Positions 25,585 through 33,622 of a DNA stretch of 42,869 nt are shown here, piece after piece; within the stretch, counting starts at the first letter, position 1, and each line of letters begins with the position of its first letter. The notes under the pieces are model-generated. The model worked only from the letters and a program-made list of their open reading frames with translations. It did no database searches and had not been told where the DNA came from. The DNA lies in NCBI GenBank assembly GCA_945903465.1, contig CAMDOF010000054.1, positions 1-42,869 on the forward strand. The letters are read 5' to 3'. The DNA comes from Opitutus sp. GAS368 (lineage in GTDB: Bacteria > Verrucomicrobiota > Verrucomicrobiia > Opitutales > Opitutaceae). A program made the position numbers and the translations under genes.

Positions 25585-25980
25585 TTAGAACGCTGTGAAA
25601 CGATCGCCCGACCCCGAAGCGACGACGATGTTAACGGGTAGCATTACTTTCTTTGCTACCGGCCGACCATCGATCACCGCGGGTTGGAAACGCCATTGTT
25701 TCACTGCATTCACGACCTCCGTGGCCAGCACCTCGTTCGTCGTGAACGTGATGCTGAACTCGGAGGGCTTTCCGTCTACGCCCACCACAAACTCCAGATG
25801 AACCCGACCCCCACTGAATTCAGGCCCGACCGCGGGTGAAACCACGGTGACAGGCACGGGAACAGCGGGGTCTCTCAGGCACGACTCGAGGTAGGTTTGT
25901 TCCGCGGTCGACGCCGAAGCGCCGACAGACAGAAGCACACCTACGCTGAGGAGGGCGACGAGCTTATTGACTACTTTCAT
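25585..25980 (-). CDS. Stand-alone TonB C-terminal-domain protein
   Basis: A 131-aa exported protein. The signal peptide MKVVNKLVALLSVGVLLSVGASA would be cleaved, leaving a mature domain of about 105 aa. It matches the TonB C-terminal fold: VHLEFVVGVDGKPSEFSI, then TNEVLATEVVNAVKQWRFQPAVIDGRPVAKKVMLPVNIV, the ...W-x-F-x-P-A...G-x-P-V... signature. Unlike a real TonB there is no uncleaved membrane anchor and no proline-rich periplasmic spanner, so it probably cannot transmit force from ExbBD; it may be a soluble periplasmic modulator. GGAG lies about 8 bp before the ATG, one of the better ribosome sites here. Monocistronic, ending at the bidirectional terminator. Confidence 0.85.
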   Translation of the reverse strand: MKVVNKLVALLSVGVLLSVGASASTAEQTYLESCLRDPAVPVPVTVVSPAVGPEFSGGRVHLEFVVGVDGKPSEFSITFTTNEVLATEVVNAVKQWRFQPAVIDGRPVAKKVMLPVNIVVASGSGDRFTAF

Positions 25981-26412
25981 GGTATTAAACTCCGCGGGTG
26001 AGGCGGAGAGTTTGATTTTCTCTAGCGGTTTAATAAACGCCTCGGAACGGACAGCGTGTTAGCGCCACCCACCCTCGGCGATTTTCAGCTGAGCAGCGCA
26101 CCTGCGCTACTCAGCCAAAGGGTCCGTTTTGGGGAAACCAACGCTCGGCACGACACTCGTCGACGCGCCCAGCCACCCACATCGCTCCGCCCGTTGTCGC
26201 CGAGTTACCGGCCGCGGAGCGAACAATCAAAGAACACCGAAGGAACTCCTTCAGATCCGCCACCACCTTGCATCCCCCGCGCCATTCGCACAACGAGTTC
26301 CCGCCCCGTCACCCAAAAGTTGCCGACAGGCAGGCCCCCGGAAACGGGATTCTGGAAACGCGGCTTGCGAACAGGAGAGAATGACTTTTCCCTGCTCGCC
26401 CGTTCTGAAATC
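25981..26412. other. Divergent regulatory region upstream of the lipid locus
   Basis: This 432-bp region separates the TonB-domain gene from the desaturase. An ORF in frame with the desaturase stays open through much of it, but its proline/arginine-rich translation looks non-coding. It should contain the main promoter of the lipid locus and holds one strong inverted repeat. Confidence 0.5.
26088..26115. repeat. 28-bp imperfect palindrome
   Basis: GCTGAGCAGCGC, loop ACCT, GCGCTACTCAGC: eleven of twelve positions pair. No T-run follows on either strand, so it is not an obvious terminator. It lies about 300 bp before the desaturase start and could be an operator-like site or leader hairpin. Confidence 0.6.
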
Positions 26413-27612
26413 ATGGCCGCCATCGAATCTCCTCCCTCTCGCTCTCTCGCAACCAAGCTGCGCGCAGCTCTCCTGCAGTGGATTGACTCAGATTACCACG
26501 CGGAGGTACCCGAGGTAATCCGGAACCAGCCCGACCACGTCGACTGGATACGCTGCCTCCCCTTCATCATCTTACACCTCGGCTGTTTCGCCGTGATCTG
26601 GGTGGGCGCCAGCCCCGTGGCGGTCGGGAGTGCCGTCGCCCTTTACTTCATCCGGATGTTTGCGGTCACCGGTATTTACCACCGATACTTTTCACATAAA
26701 ACCTATAGCACCTCGCGCTTCGGCCAGTTTCTGCTTGCGCTGTGGGGCGGCACGACCGTGCAACGCGGCGGCCTGTGGTGGGCTTACCATCATCGGCATC
26801 ACCACCAGCACTCCGATGAAGCCGAGGATGCCCACTCCCCCCACGTGCACGGCTTTCTCTGGTCACATATCGGTTGGATCACGAGCCGCCGCAATTTCCC
26901 GACCGACTATTCCAAGATCAAGGACCTCGCAAAATTTCCGGAGTTGGTCTGGTTAAATCGCTTCGACACGGTGGTGCCGGTGATATTTGCCTTGGCCATC
27001 TACAGCTGCGGCGCCCTCCTCGAAACCCACGCGCCCGCACTGGGCACGAGCGGTTGGCAGATGCTCACATGGGGCTTTTTCATCAGCACCACCGCGCTGT
27101 TTCACGGCACCGCCTGTATCAACTCCATGGCCCATCTGATGGGCAAACGCCGCTTCGACACCAAAGACGATTCCCGCAACAGCTTCATTCTTTCGCTGAT
27201 CTGCCTCGGCGAGGGTTGGCACAATAACCACCACCGCTACCAATCCTCTACCCGCAACGGCTTTTACTGGTGGGAAATTGACATCACCTACTACGGTCTG
27301 AAGGCGCTATCGTGGACCGGTTTCATCTGGGGACTGAAGCCCGTCCCCGCCTCCGTGATGGAAGAAGCGTACCGCGCCGACCATCAGGCCAGCATCGCCG
27401 CCGCCGAGCGCGCCAGTTATGTGCACCCCGAATTTTCCTCTCTAAAGAAGGTCGTCCCCGCCGCCGCCGCTTTTGCCGTCGCCACCGCCGCGGCGGCCCA
27501 CGCTACCATGCCTAAAAAAGCCGAGGGTCCCGCCACCCATCGAAACGCGTCCGAACACTCGGAGGCCACCGTGCCGGCGCCCGCTTCGCCCCAGCCGCCA
27601 CCGGCCGACTGA
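26413..27612 (+). CDS. Membrane fatty-acid desaturase (acyl-CoA/acyl-lipid delta-9 type)
   Basis: A 399-aa integral-membrane di-iron desaturase. All three histidine boxes are present: HRYFSH at 90-95, HHRHH at 126-130, and HNNHH at 270-274 within LGEGWHNNHHRYQSS. They are separated by hydrophobic spans at about 46-65, 70-88, 185-205 and 215-235. The box forms and the WHNNHH context fit the front-end-free delta-9 (OLE1/DesC/SCD-like) family, which introduces a cis double bond into a saturated acyl chain using O2 and two electrons. After residue 340 there is an Ala/Pro-rich tail of about 60 aa (KKVVPAAAAFAVATAAAA...) not typical of the family. It starts the lipid locus and could supply the unsaturated substrate for the two methyltransferases downstream. 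I chose the ATG giving MAAIESPPSRS; a longer ORF upstream looks non-coding. Confidence 0.93.
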   Translation: MAAIESPPSRSLATKLRAALLQWIDSDYHAEVPEVIRNQPDHVDWIRCLPFIILHLGCFAVIWVGASPVAVGSAVALYFIRMFAVTGIYHRYFSHKTYSTSRFGQFLLALWGGTTVQRGGLWWAYHHRHHHQHSDEAEDAHSPHVHGFLWSHIGWITSRRNFPTDYSKIKDLAKFPELVWLNRFDTVVPVIFALAIYSCGALLETHAPALGTSGWQMLTWGFFISTTALFHGTACINSMAHLMGKRRFDTKDDSRNSFILSLICLGEGWHNNHHRYQSSTRNGFYWWEIDITYYGLKALSWTGFIWGLKPVPASVMEEAYRADHQASIAAAERASYVHPEFSSLKKVVPAAAAFAVATAAAAHATMPKKAEGPATHRNASEHSEATVPAPASPQPPPAD

Positions 27613-27639
27613 GTTGGGGCAGTTCCGACCTGCCCAGAG

Positions 27640-27668
27640 TTGAGCAAGCCCGCGTCGAAAAATACCTT
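27640..27668 (+). promoter_or_regulatory. Candidate internal sigma-70 promoter before the FAD oxidoreductase
   Basis: TTGAGC (27640-27645), a 17-bp spacer and TACCTT (27663-27668), about 75 bp before the next ATG. It would allow the downstream genes to be transcribed independently of the desaturase. Confidence 0.35.
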
Positions 27669-27743
27669 TTTACGTGCCGCGGCGGAACGGCGAGTGACAA
27701 CGTCAACCCGACTGGCCACCATTCCCGCGCCACGAACGCTACC

Positions 27744-29081
27744 ATGCCTTCACTCGCCATCATCGGGACCGGCATCGCCGGATTGGGCTGCGCCCATTTT
27801 CTCCAACGTCATTTTGACGTCACCCTTTTCGAGCAGCACGACTACGTCGGCGGTCACACTCACACCGTCACTGAGACCGAACCGATCACGGCGCGACCCG
27901 TCACGATGGACACCGGCTTCATGGTGTTCAATAAAGTCACCTACCCCCACCTTACCCGCTTGTTTGCTGAGTTAGGCGTGCCCATCAAACCCACCGCGAT
28001 GTCGTTCAGCGTAAGGCACGCGGACCGCGGCTTGGAGTTCGCCGGCTCCTCGCTCAATCATCTCTTCGCCCAGAGGAAAAACCTCCTGAGTCTCCGGTTT
28101 TATCGTCTGCTCGGCGCCATTAACCGCTTCAACCGAGAAGCGGTGGAAGCGCTTCGGAGCCCCGCGATCATGCAAGAGACCCTCGGAGACTACGTGCGCC
28201 GCCGTGGTTACGGCGCCGACTTCTTCGACCTCTACCTCGTGCCCATGAGTTCGGCGGTCTGGAGCACCCCGCCCGAACAGATGCTCATCTTTCCGGCGGC
28301 CGCGCTGCTGCGTTTTTTTCACAACCATGGATTTCTTGGGCTCAGCACTCAACACCCGTGGTGGACGGTAGAGGGTGGGGCCAAAACCTACGTGGCGAAA
28401 ATCACCACGCCTTGGCGCGACCGCATTCGGCTCGACACCGCTGTTACCAGCGTCGCCCGCACCGCCCGCGGGGTCACCCTCACCACCTCAGCCGGGCGGA
28501 CCGAGGCCTTCGATAAAGTCATCCTCGCCTGCCACGGCGATCAAGCGCACCGCCTGCTCGCGGCACCCACCCACGACGAGGATCGGCTGCTCCGCGAGTT
28601 TCACTACCAGCCAAATATCGCCACCGTGCATACCGATGCCTCGGTGATGCCCCGCACCCGCTTAGCTTGGTCGAGCTGGAATTACGAAATCGCCCGCGAT
28701 GCGAGCGGCGGTATTTCCACCGCTACTCACTACTGGATGAACTCACTGCAAGGCGTCTCCGATCGCGAAAATTATTTCGTCACGATCAATCGCCCGGAAG
28801 CAATCGCACCCGCCCGCGTTTTACGACGCATCGCCTACGAACATCCGCTTTTTAGTCTCGGCGCGGTGCGCGCCCAAGCTGGGATTCCCTCCCTCAACGC
28901 CCAAGCGCGCGGAACCACCGAGACTTATTTCGCAGGCGCCTGGCAACGCTACGGTTTCCACGAGGACGGGCTCCTCAGCGCCGTCCGCCTCTGCGAGCTT
29001 CTCCTCGAAACCGATCCTTGGACCGCCCCCGCTCCCATCGTACCCTTGAATCCACCGCCCGACCCACTTGAGGCCGCCTGA
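27744..29081 (+). CDS. FAD-dependent oxidoreductase of the amine-oxidase/desaturase-like family
   Basis: A 445-aa flavoprotein. The dinucleotide-binding motif IIGTGIAGLGCAHFL begins at residue 6, followed by the acidic end of strand 2 (TLFEQHDYVGGHTHTV), the usual GG doublet contact. MDTGFMVFNKVTYPHLTRLF and FAGAWQRYGFHEDGLLSAVRLCELL near the C-terminus match the group found beside DUF1365 and CFA-synthase-like genes in many bacteria. Members have been implicated in modifying methylated or unsaturated acyl chains (furan fatty-acid and methyl-branched lipid pathways); whether this one does so is inference. It follows the desaturase by 131 bp and precedes DUF1365 by 112 bp. The protein is soluble or peripheral. 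Confidence 0.88.
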   Translation: MPSLAIIGTGIAGLGCAHFLQRHFDVTLFEQHDYVGGHTHTVTETEPITARPVTMDTGFMVFNKVTYPHLTRLFAELGVPIKPTAMSFSVRHADRGLEFAGSSLNHLFAQRKNLLSLRFYRLLGAINRFNREAVEALRSPAIMQETLGDYVRRRGYGADFFDLYLVPMSSAVWSTPPEQMLIFPAAALLRFFHNHGFLGLSTQHPWWTVEGGAKTYVAKITTPWRDRIRLDTAVTSVARTARGVTLTTSAGRTEAFDKVILACHGDQAHRLLAAPTHDEDRLLREFHYQPNIATVHTDASVMPRTRLAWSSWNYEIARDASGGISTATHYWMNSLQGVSDRENYFVTINRPEAIAPARVLRRIAYEHPLFSLGAVRAQAGIPSLNAQARGTTETYFAGAWQRYGFHEDGLLSAVRLCELLLETDPWTAPAPIVPLNPPPDPLEAA

Positions 29082-29193
29082 GCCCTGACCCGAATGCGCC
29101 GAGCCGTGTTCACGCCCGCTCTTTTTTCTAAATCACACATTCGGGCATCCAAAATCCCAGCCAGCGCGTAACTTGAGGGACGACCCAAAGAAC

Positions 29194-30171
29194 ATGAATT
29201 CCTGCCTTTACGAGTGCCACGTGCTGCACGCGCGCTTTGCGCCGCGTCAGCATAGGTTTCTCTACAGGATTTTCCTCTTCGCCATCGATCTCGACGAGTT
29301 GGAAATACTACCGAGAACCGCTGGACTGTTTTCCCTCGGAGGCCGCACCATCTATTCTTTCCACGACAGTGATTTTATGCCCACTGGAGAGCCCCTTTAC
29401 CCAGGCGATTTCCCCTCCACCGCCCCAGCGCCCCGCGCAGGTGAACCCTTGGACTCTCAGTTAACTGGACCGCCCGCCAGCGCCGCAACGAAGTCTTCAG
29501 ACGCGACCACCCGCCCGGAGGGACCCCCGCCCCGACCCAAGCTCAAACAACGCGTCGTCAACTACGCCGCCCGCCACGGCGTCGATCTTACCGGTGGTCG
29601 TATCGTGCTGGTCACACTCCCGCGTGTTTTCGGCTACCTCTTTAATCCCGTTTCGTTTTATTTTTGCTACGATCGCACCGGCGCCCCCGCCGCGGCGATT
29701 GCCGAGGTCACCAACACCTTTCGCGAAATCAAACCCTACTTTCTCGCTCCTCCCGCCCAGCCGATCGCCGCCGCCAGTCAGGCCGCCACAAATGGCGCGC
29801 CCACCGCCTTCCACTTGCGCGCGCCGAAATACTTTTACGTCTCACCTTTTAGCGACGTCGACGTCGCTTTCGATTTCACGTTGCGCACTCCCGCCGCGAA
29901 GCTTTCCGTCCAGATCGATGACTACATCGGTGTCGATCGCACCCTCACCAGCACCGTCAGCGGCACCCGACACGAACTCACCGCCAGCCGGCTCGCCTGG
30001 TTTACCTGTAAGTATCCAATGATCACCTTGCGCATCATCACGGCCATCCATTGGCAAGCCTTCCGCCTGTGGTGCAAACGGGTCCCGTGGTTCAGCAAGG
30101 CCGCTCGCCCCAACGATCAGCGTGAGATTTACCGTCCCCATCAGACGCTCCAGCCTACCGACGCCGCATGA
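29194..30171 (+). CDS. DUF1365 family protein
   Basis: A 325-aa protein. The start is the ATG giving MNSCLYECHVLHARFAPRQHRFLYRIF, which is the conserved DUF1365 N-terminus; the TTG seven codons upstream is unlikely. Other family landmarks are RIVLVTLPRVFGYLFNPVSFYFCYD in the middle, AEVTNTFREIKPYFL, and the histidine- and aromatic-rich KYFYVSPFSDVDVAFDF. The C-terminal helix ends in PMITLRIITAIHWQAFRLWCK. Compared with relatives it has a proline/serine-rich insertion at about 78-117. DUF1365 proteins nearly always sit between an FAD oxidoreductase and a CFA-synthase-like methyltransferase, as here. The reaction is not established by sequence; a hydrolase or acyl-handling role is possible. Its stop overlaps the next start (ATGA). 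Confidence 0.92.
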   Translation: MNSCLYECHVLHARFAPRQHRFLYRIFLFAIDLDELEILPRTAGLFSLGGRTIYSFHDSDFMPTGEPLYPGDFPSTAPAPRAGEPLDSQLTGPPASAATKSSDATTRPEGPPPRPKLKQRVVNYAARHGVDLTGGRIVLVTLPRVFGYLFNPVSFYFCYDRTGAPAAAIAEVTNTFREIKPYFLAPPAQPIAAASQAATNGAPTAFHLRAPKYFYVSPFSDVDVAFDFTLRTPAAKLSVQIDDYIGVDRTLTSTVSGTRHELTASRLAWFTCKYPMITLRIITAIHWQAFRLWCKRVPWFSKAARPNDQREIYRPHQTLQPTDAA

Positions 30172-31526
30172 GCCCTCCGTCATCCACTAAAACCGTCAGC
30201 TCCCATCACCACGATGCGTCAGCGCAGGGATCCTCCGCCGCACCGCGGCCGCTTTTCTCCTACCGGCAATCCGTGGTCGGCGCATTCGACGCGATGCAGC
30301 GCGGCCTTCTGCAACTCGAAATGCCCGAGGGTGCACGCCATGAGATCGGCTCAACGGCCAGCGCCGCCGGTTGCCCCACCCCTTCCGGTATTCCCGCCAC
30401 CGCGCACCTCCGCGTCCGCCGCGAAAGTTTTTTCAAAAAATGCTTTTGGTCCGGGGATATCGGCTTCGCCGAAGCGTTCATCGATGGCGACTGGGAGACC
30501 CCCGACCTGACCGCCGTCATCGCTCATTTTATCCGCAACCTCGATACCGCCCCCACTCTTTCCGGTTCGCAGCGCACTCAAACCGCCGTTCTCAATCTGC
30601 TCCGCTTTGTGAACCGCGCTGGCCACCTGCTCCGACCCAACACCCGCCACACCGCCCGCCGCAACATTCGGGAGCACTACGACCTCTCCAACGACTTCTT
30701 CGCGCTCTGGCTCGACCCCTCCCTGATGTACTCTTCCGCACATTGGCCCGCCGGCGCCGAGGGGCTTTCACTCCCAGACGCGCAACGCGCCAAAAACGAG
30801 GCCCTCTGTCAGAAACTCCAGCTCAAACCGGCCGACCGAGTTCTCGAAATCGGCACCGGCTGGGGCGGCTGGGCCCTGTATGCCGCGCAGCGTTACGGCT
30901 GTCACGTCACGACCGTCACCATTTCTCAACAACAATACGAACTCGCCCGCCAGCGCGTCGCCGACGCCGGCCGCAGTGCGCAGATCGATGTCCAGCTCTG
31001 CGATTTCCGCGATATCACCGGCCAATTCGACAAAATTGTCTCCATCGAAATGCTCGAGGCACTCGGGCATGAGTACCAGGCCACTTTTGCCGAGGTCGTC
31101 GCGCAACGGCTCAAACCTGACGGACTCCTCGCCCTGCAATTCATCACCTGCCCAGATGGGCGCTACGAGCAAATGCGTCGCGGCGTCGACTTTATCCAGA
31201 AACATATCTTCCCCGGTTCCCTGCTCCTTTCCCTCAACCGGATAAATGCCCTCTTCGCGCGCACCGGCGGCTTGACGCTCCACGCCATGACCGACTTCGG
31301 GCCCGACTACGCCCGCACGCTCCGCCTCTGGCGCGAGACCTTTTGCACAAAGCTCGACGCCGTTCGCGCCTTGGGCTTCGACGACCGCTTCATTCGTAAA
31401 TGGACTTACTACCTCTGCTACTGCGAAGCCGCCTTCGCCCTGCGGAATATCTCCGTCGTCCACACACTTCATACCCGCGCCAATAATTACGGCTTGTCCG
31501 GCAGCGGCGCGACCGCGGTAGCTTAA
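30168..31526 (+). CDS. CFA-synthase-like SAM methyltransferase I (altered active site)
   Basis: A 452-aa member of the cyclopropane-fatty-acyl-phospholipid synthase family (PF02353). The N-terminal lipid-binding domain contains FIDGDWETPDL (105-114), and the linker reads NIREHYDLSNDFFALWLDPSLMYSS. The SAM motif is VLEIGTGWGGWALYA (225-239) and the post-motif TISQQQYELA (251-260). In E. coli Cfa the ring-forming site has a cysteine in YSCAYW and a histidine in MFEHVG that help hold bicarbonate. Here the equivalents are YSSAHW and MLEALG, so Cys is Ser and His is Ala. That pattern suggests methyl transfer to a double bond without normal ring closure, giving methyl-branched or methylene-type chains, but this is inference. 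It is translationally coupled to DUF1365 by the ATGA overlap. Confidence 0.9.
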   Translation: MSPPSSTKTVSSHHHDASAQGSSAAPRPLFSYRQSVVGAFDAMQRGLLQLEMPEGARHEIGSTASAAGCPTPSGIPATAHLRVRRESFFKKCFWSGDIGFAEAFIDGDWETPDLTAVIAHFIRNLDTAPTLSGSQRTQTAVLNLLRFVNRAGHLLRPNTRHTARRNIREHYDLSNDFFALWLDPSLMYSSAHWPAGAEGLSLPDAQRAKNEALCQKLQLKPADRVLEIGTGWGGWALYAAQRYGCHVTTVTISQQQYELARQRVADAGRSAQIDVQLCDFRDITGQFDKIVSIEMLEALGHEYQATFAEVVAQRLKPDGLLALQFITCPDGRYEQMRRGVDFIQKHIFPGSLLLSLNRINALFARTGGLTLHAMTDFGPDYARTLRLWRETFCTKLDAVRALGFDDRFIRKWTYYLCYCEAAFALRNISVVHTLHTRANNYGLSGSGATAVA

Positions 31527-31552
31527 ACGCAACGCCCGCTCCGCCGCCTCCG

Positions 31553-31595
31553 CACCCCCGTACCGCACCGCCTCACCACCCCCGTACCGCACCGC
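31553..31595 (+). repeat. Two-copy direct repeat, 24-bp period
   Basis: CACCCCCGTACCGCACCGC occurs at 31553-31571 and 31577-31595, within the 226-bp C-rich gap after methyltransferase I. The rest of this gap contains looser CCGCACCGC-like repeats and no gene. Confidence 0.75.
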
Positions 31596-31752
31596 TGCCC
31601 GCCAGCACTGCCTCGCCACTTCGCCGGTACTCGAGCCTGCGCTGAACTCGCCCGCAGATCTTTCCCAACTCCTCCGCACCGCCTCCCCCGCACCGCATCA
31701 CCCGCGAGGCCCGTGGACCACGGATCAGTCGTCTTAGCACTCCCCTCTCGCC

Positions 31753-32148
31753 ATGATCTTTTTCCTCCGCGCCCTGTTCATTGTCATCATCGTCTCGATG
31801 ATCGCCGTGACATCGTGGGCCAGCCTGCATACCCCGCTCTTCGCCATCCCGCGCACCGTCTTCACCCACCCGTGGTTCATCGCCACGCTCTTCGACGCCT
31901 ATTGGGCCTTCATCACTTTTTACGTCTGGGTCGCCTGGAAGGAACCGACCGCACTGGCCCGCGCCCTCTGGTTTGTCGCCATCATCGCCCTCGGCAATAT
32001 CGCGATGTCGGCCTACTTCCTTCGAGAACTCTACCGCGTGCCCCTCACCGGTCCGTTGGTCGCTGTCTTCACCCAACGCAGCCTCGGTCACCTTCTACTC
32101 CCCACCTTAATGACCGCCGCGAGCATCACCGTCTACCTGCTGGCATGA
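31753..32148 (+). CDS. DUF1475 family small membrane protein
   Basis: A 131-aa protein with four hydrophobic segments (about 3-22, 42-60, 70-88 and 110-130). It matches DUF1475: SMIAVTSWASLHTPLFAIPR, HPWFIATLFDAYWAFITFYVWVAWKE, and ALWFVAIIALGNIAMSAYFL. It is an inner-membrane protein of unknown activity; the family is often found with CFA-synthase-like and DUF1295 genes. The invariant HPWF and DAY residues at the membrane face may be functional. Its stop overlaps the next gene's start in an ATGA junction. Confidence 0.85.
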   Translation: MIFFLRALFIVIIVSMIAVTSWASLHTPLFAIPRTVFTHPWFIATLFDAYWAFITFYVWVAWKEPTALARALWFVAIIALGNIAMSAYFLRELYRVPLTGPLVAVFTQRSLGHLLLPTLMTAASITVYLLA

Positions 32149-32798
32149 GCCACCCGACCCTCACGCCCACGCTCACGCCTGCGCTCACGATCACGCCCAC
32201 GCCTGCGCCCGCGCTCACGCTCACGCTCACGCCTGCGCCCGCGCTCACGCTCACGCCCGCGCCCGCGCCCGCGCTCACGCCCGCGCTCGCGCCGCCCGCG
32301 CCGCCCATCGAAACGGCCCCAGCGGCCCCTCCGAGTTTTTGGCAAAGACGCATCATCCAGCCCATCCTCGCCCAACTAACCCAGGGCGTCACCCCCGATC
32401 GACTCGCCATGAGCTTCGCCATCGGCACCACGTGCGCGCTGTTTCCTTTTTTCGGTTGCACCACACTCCTCAGCCTCGGCGTGGGCTGGGCCCTCCGCTT
32501 GAATCAACCGCTCATTCAGATCATTAACCAACTACTCACACCCGTCCAACTCTCCCTGATCCTGATCTACGTCCGCCTCGGCGAGGGGCTGTGGCAGACC
32601 ACCGGTCATCACTTCACTGTCACCGAAATGCTCCACGTCTTCCGCGAGGCTTCCGTCAGTGATTTTTTCCAGCGCTTCGGCCGGGCTGGCGTCCACGCGT
32701 TTTCCGCTTGGCTCCTCACCGCCCCCGTAATCGTCGGGGTCATCTACGCCACCACGCGACCTTTCCTGCAACGGGCGCAACTCCCACCACGCGCATGA
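32145..32798 (+). CDS. DUF2062 family membrane protein with N-terminal dipeptide-repeat region
   Basis: A 217-aa protein starting at the ATG inside the stop of the DUF1475 gene; a longer ORF upstream is only a shadow of that gene. Residues 5-50 are an extreme low-complexity run of L/P/A/I-T and P-A dipeptides encoded by a hexanucleotide repeat. From about residue 65 the DUF2062 domain follows: ILAQLTQGVTPDRLAMSFAIGTTCALFPFFGCTTLLSLGVGW, then INQLLTPVQLSLILIYVRLGEGL. Two or three hydrophobic segments make it an inner-membrane protein. DUF2062 is of unknown function and is sometimes fused to glycosyltransferases. The repeat region should be a flexible tail. ATGA overlap with the next gene again. 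Confidence 0.85.
   Translation: MSHPTLTPTLTPALTITPTPAPALTLTLTPAPALTLTPAPAPALTPALAPPAPPIETAPAAPPSFWQRRIIQPILAQLTQGVTPDRLAMSFAIGTTCALFPFFGCTTLLSLGVGWALRLNQPLIQIINQLLTPVQLSLILIYVRLGEGLWQTTGHHFTVTEMLHVFREASVSDFFQRFGRAGVHAFSAWLLTAPVIVGVIYATTRPFLQRAQLPPRA
32160..32291 (+). repeat. Hexanucleotide tandem repeat (about 22 units) inside the DUF2062 gene
   Basis: Units are variants of CTCACG, CCCACG, CCTGCG and CCCGCG. Because six is a multiple of three, copy-number change would lengthen or shorten the LT/PA dipeptide tail without breaking the frame. Confidence 0.92.
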
Positions 32799-33580
32799 AC
32801 ACCCTCCCACTCATTCTCTGGGCGACCGTCACCCTCAGCGCCGCTTTCGCGCTTTGCTACCTCGTCGCGCGCTGGCTCAACAACTACGGAATCGTCGATA
32901 TCGCGTGGTCCTACGCCTTCGCCGGGCTCGCCGCCTTCTACGCCTTCGCTGGACCCGGCTGGCCCGTCCGCCGCGCCCTCCTCGCCGTCCTCGTCACCTT
33001 CTGGAGTCTCCGCCTCGGTACCCATCTTTTCATCCGCGTCGCTCACCACCACCCGATCGAGGATACCCGCTACACCCAACTCCGCCGCGATTGGGCAGGC
33101 CATTTCGCTTCACGCATGTTTGGTTTTTTTCAGCTCCAAGCCGTTTCCGTCATTTTACTCGGCATCGCCTTCCTCATCTCCGCCCGCAACCCCCACCCCC
33201 ACCTCAGTCCTCTCGAAATCGCCGGCACCGCCCTCTGGCTCATCGCCCTCGCCGGCGAGGCTTGCGCCGATGCCCAACTTGCCGCCTTCAAAAAAGACCC
33301 CACCCAGCACGGCCGCGTCTGCACCGTCGGTCTCTGGCACTACAGCCGCCATCCCAACTACTTTTTCGAGTGGCTGATTTGGGTCGCGTACTTTCTCTTC
33401 GCCCTCGGCTCCCCCGCGGGCGGCCTTGCCGTCATCGGCCCAGCCGGAATCCTCTTTCTGCTGCTCCGCGTCACCGGCATCCCCATGGCCGAGGCCCAAT
33501 CCCTCCGCAGCAAAGGCGACGCCTACCGCCACTACCAAAAAACCACGAACGCTTTCGTCCCGTGGTTTCCTAAAAAATAA
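32795..33580 (+). CDS. DUF1295 family membrane protein (steroid 5-alpha-reductase-like)
   Basis: A 261-aa polytopic inner-membrane protein with about six hydrophobic segments. The C-terminal signature GLWHYSRHPNYFFEWLIWVAYFLFAL (about 183-208) is the conserved RHPNYFxE region of DUF1295 and the 3-oxo-5-alpha-steroid 4-dehydrogenase/isoprenylcysteine-methyltransferase-like superfamily, where it binds a nicotinamide or SAM cofactor. FISARNPHPHLSPLEIAG and ITGIPMAEAQSL-like runs also fit. A reductase acting on a double bond in a lipid is the natural guess from the fold, and it sits in a locus that makes and methylates double bonds; this is inference. It overlaps DUF2062 (ATGA) and is followed by a tandem-repeat gap. 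Confidence 0.87.
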   Translation: MNTLPLILWATVTLSAAFALCYLVARWLNNYGIVDIAWSYAFAGLAAFYAFAGPGWPVRRALLAVLVTFWSLRLGTHLFIRVAHHHPIEDTRYTQLRRDWAGHFASRMFGFFQLQAVSVILLGIAFLISARNPHPHLSPLEIAGTALWLIALAGEACADAQLAAFKKDPTQHGRVCTVGLWHYSRHPNYFFEWLIWVAYFLFALGSPAGGLAVIGPAGILFLLLRVTGIPMAEAQSLRSKGDAYRHYQKTTNAFVPWFPKK

Positions 33581-33622
33581 CCAAGCCCCGCTCACCGCCT
33601 CAGCCCACCCGCTGCTCATCAC

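Noticed and set aside
30768..31679. 303-aa minus-strand ORF
   Set aside because: Antisense to methyltransferase I; composition typical of a shadow frame.
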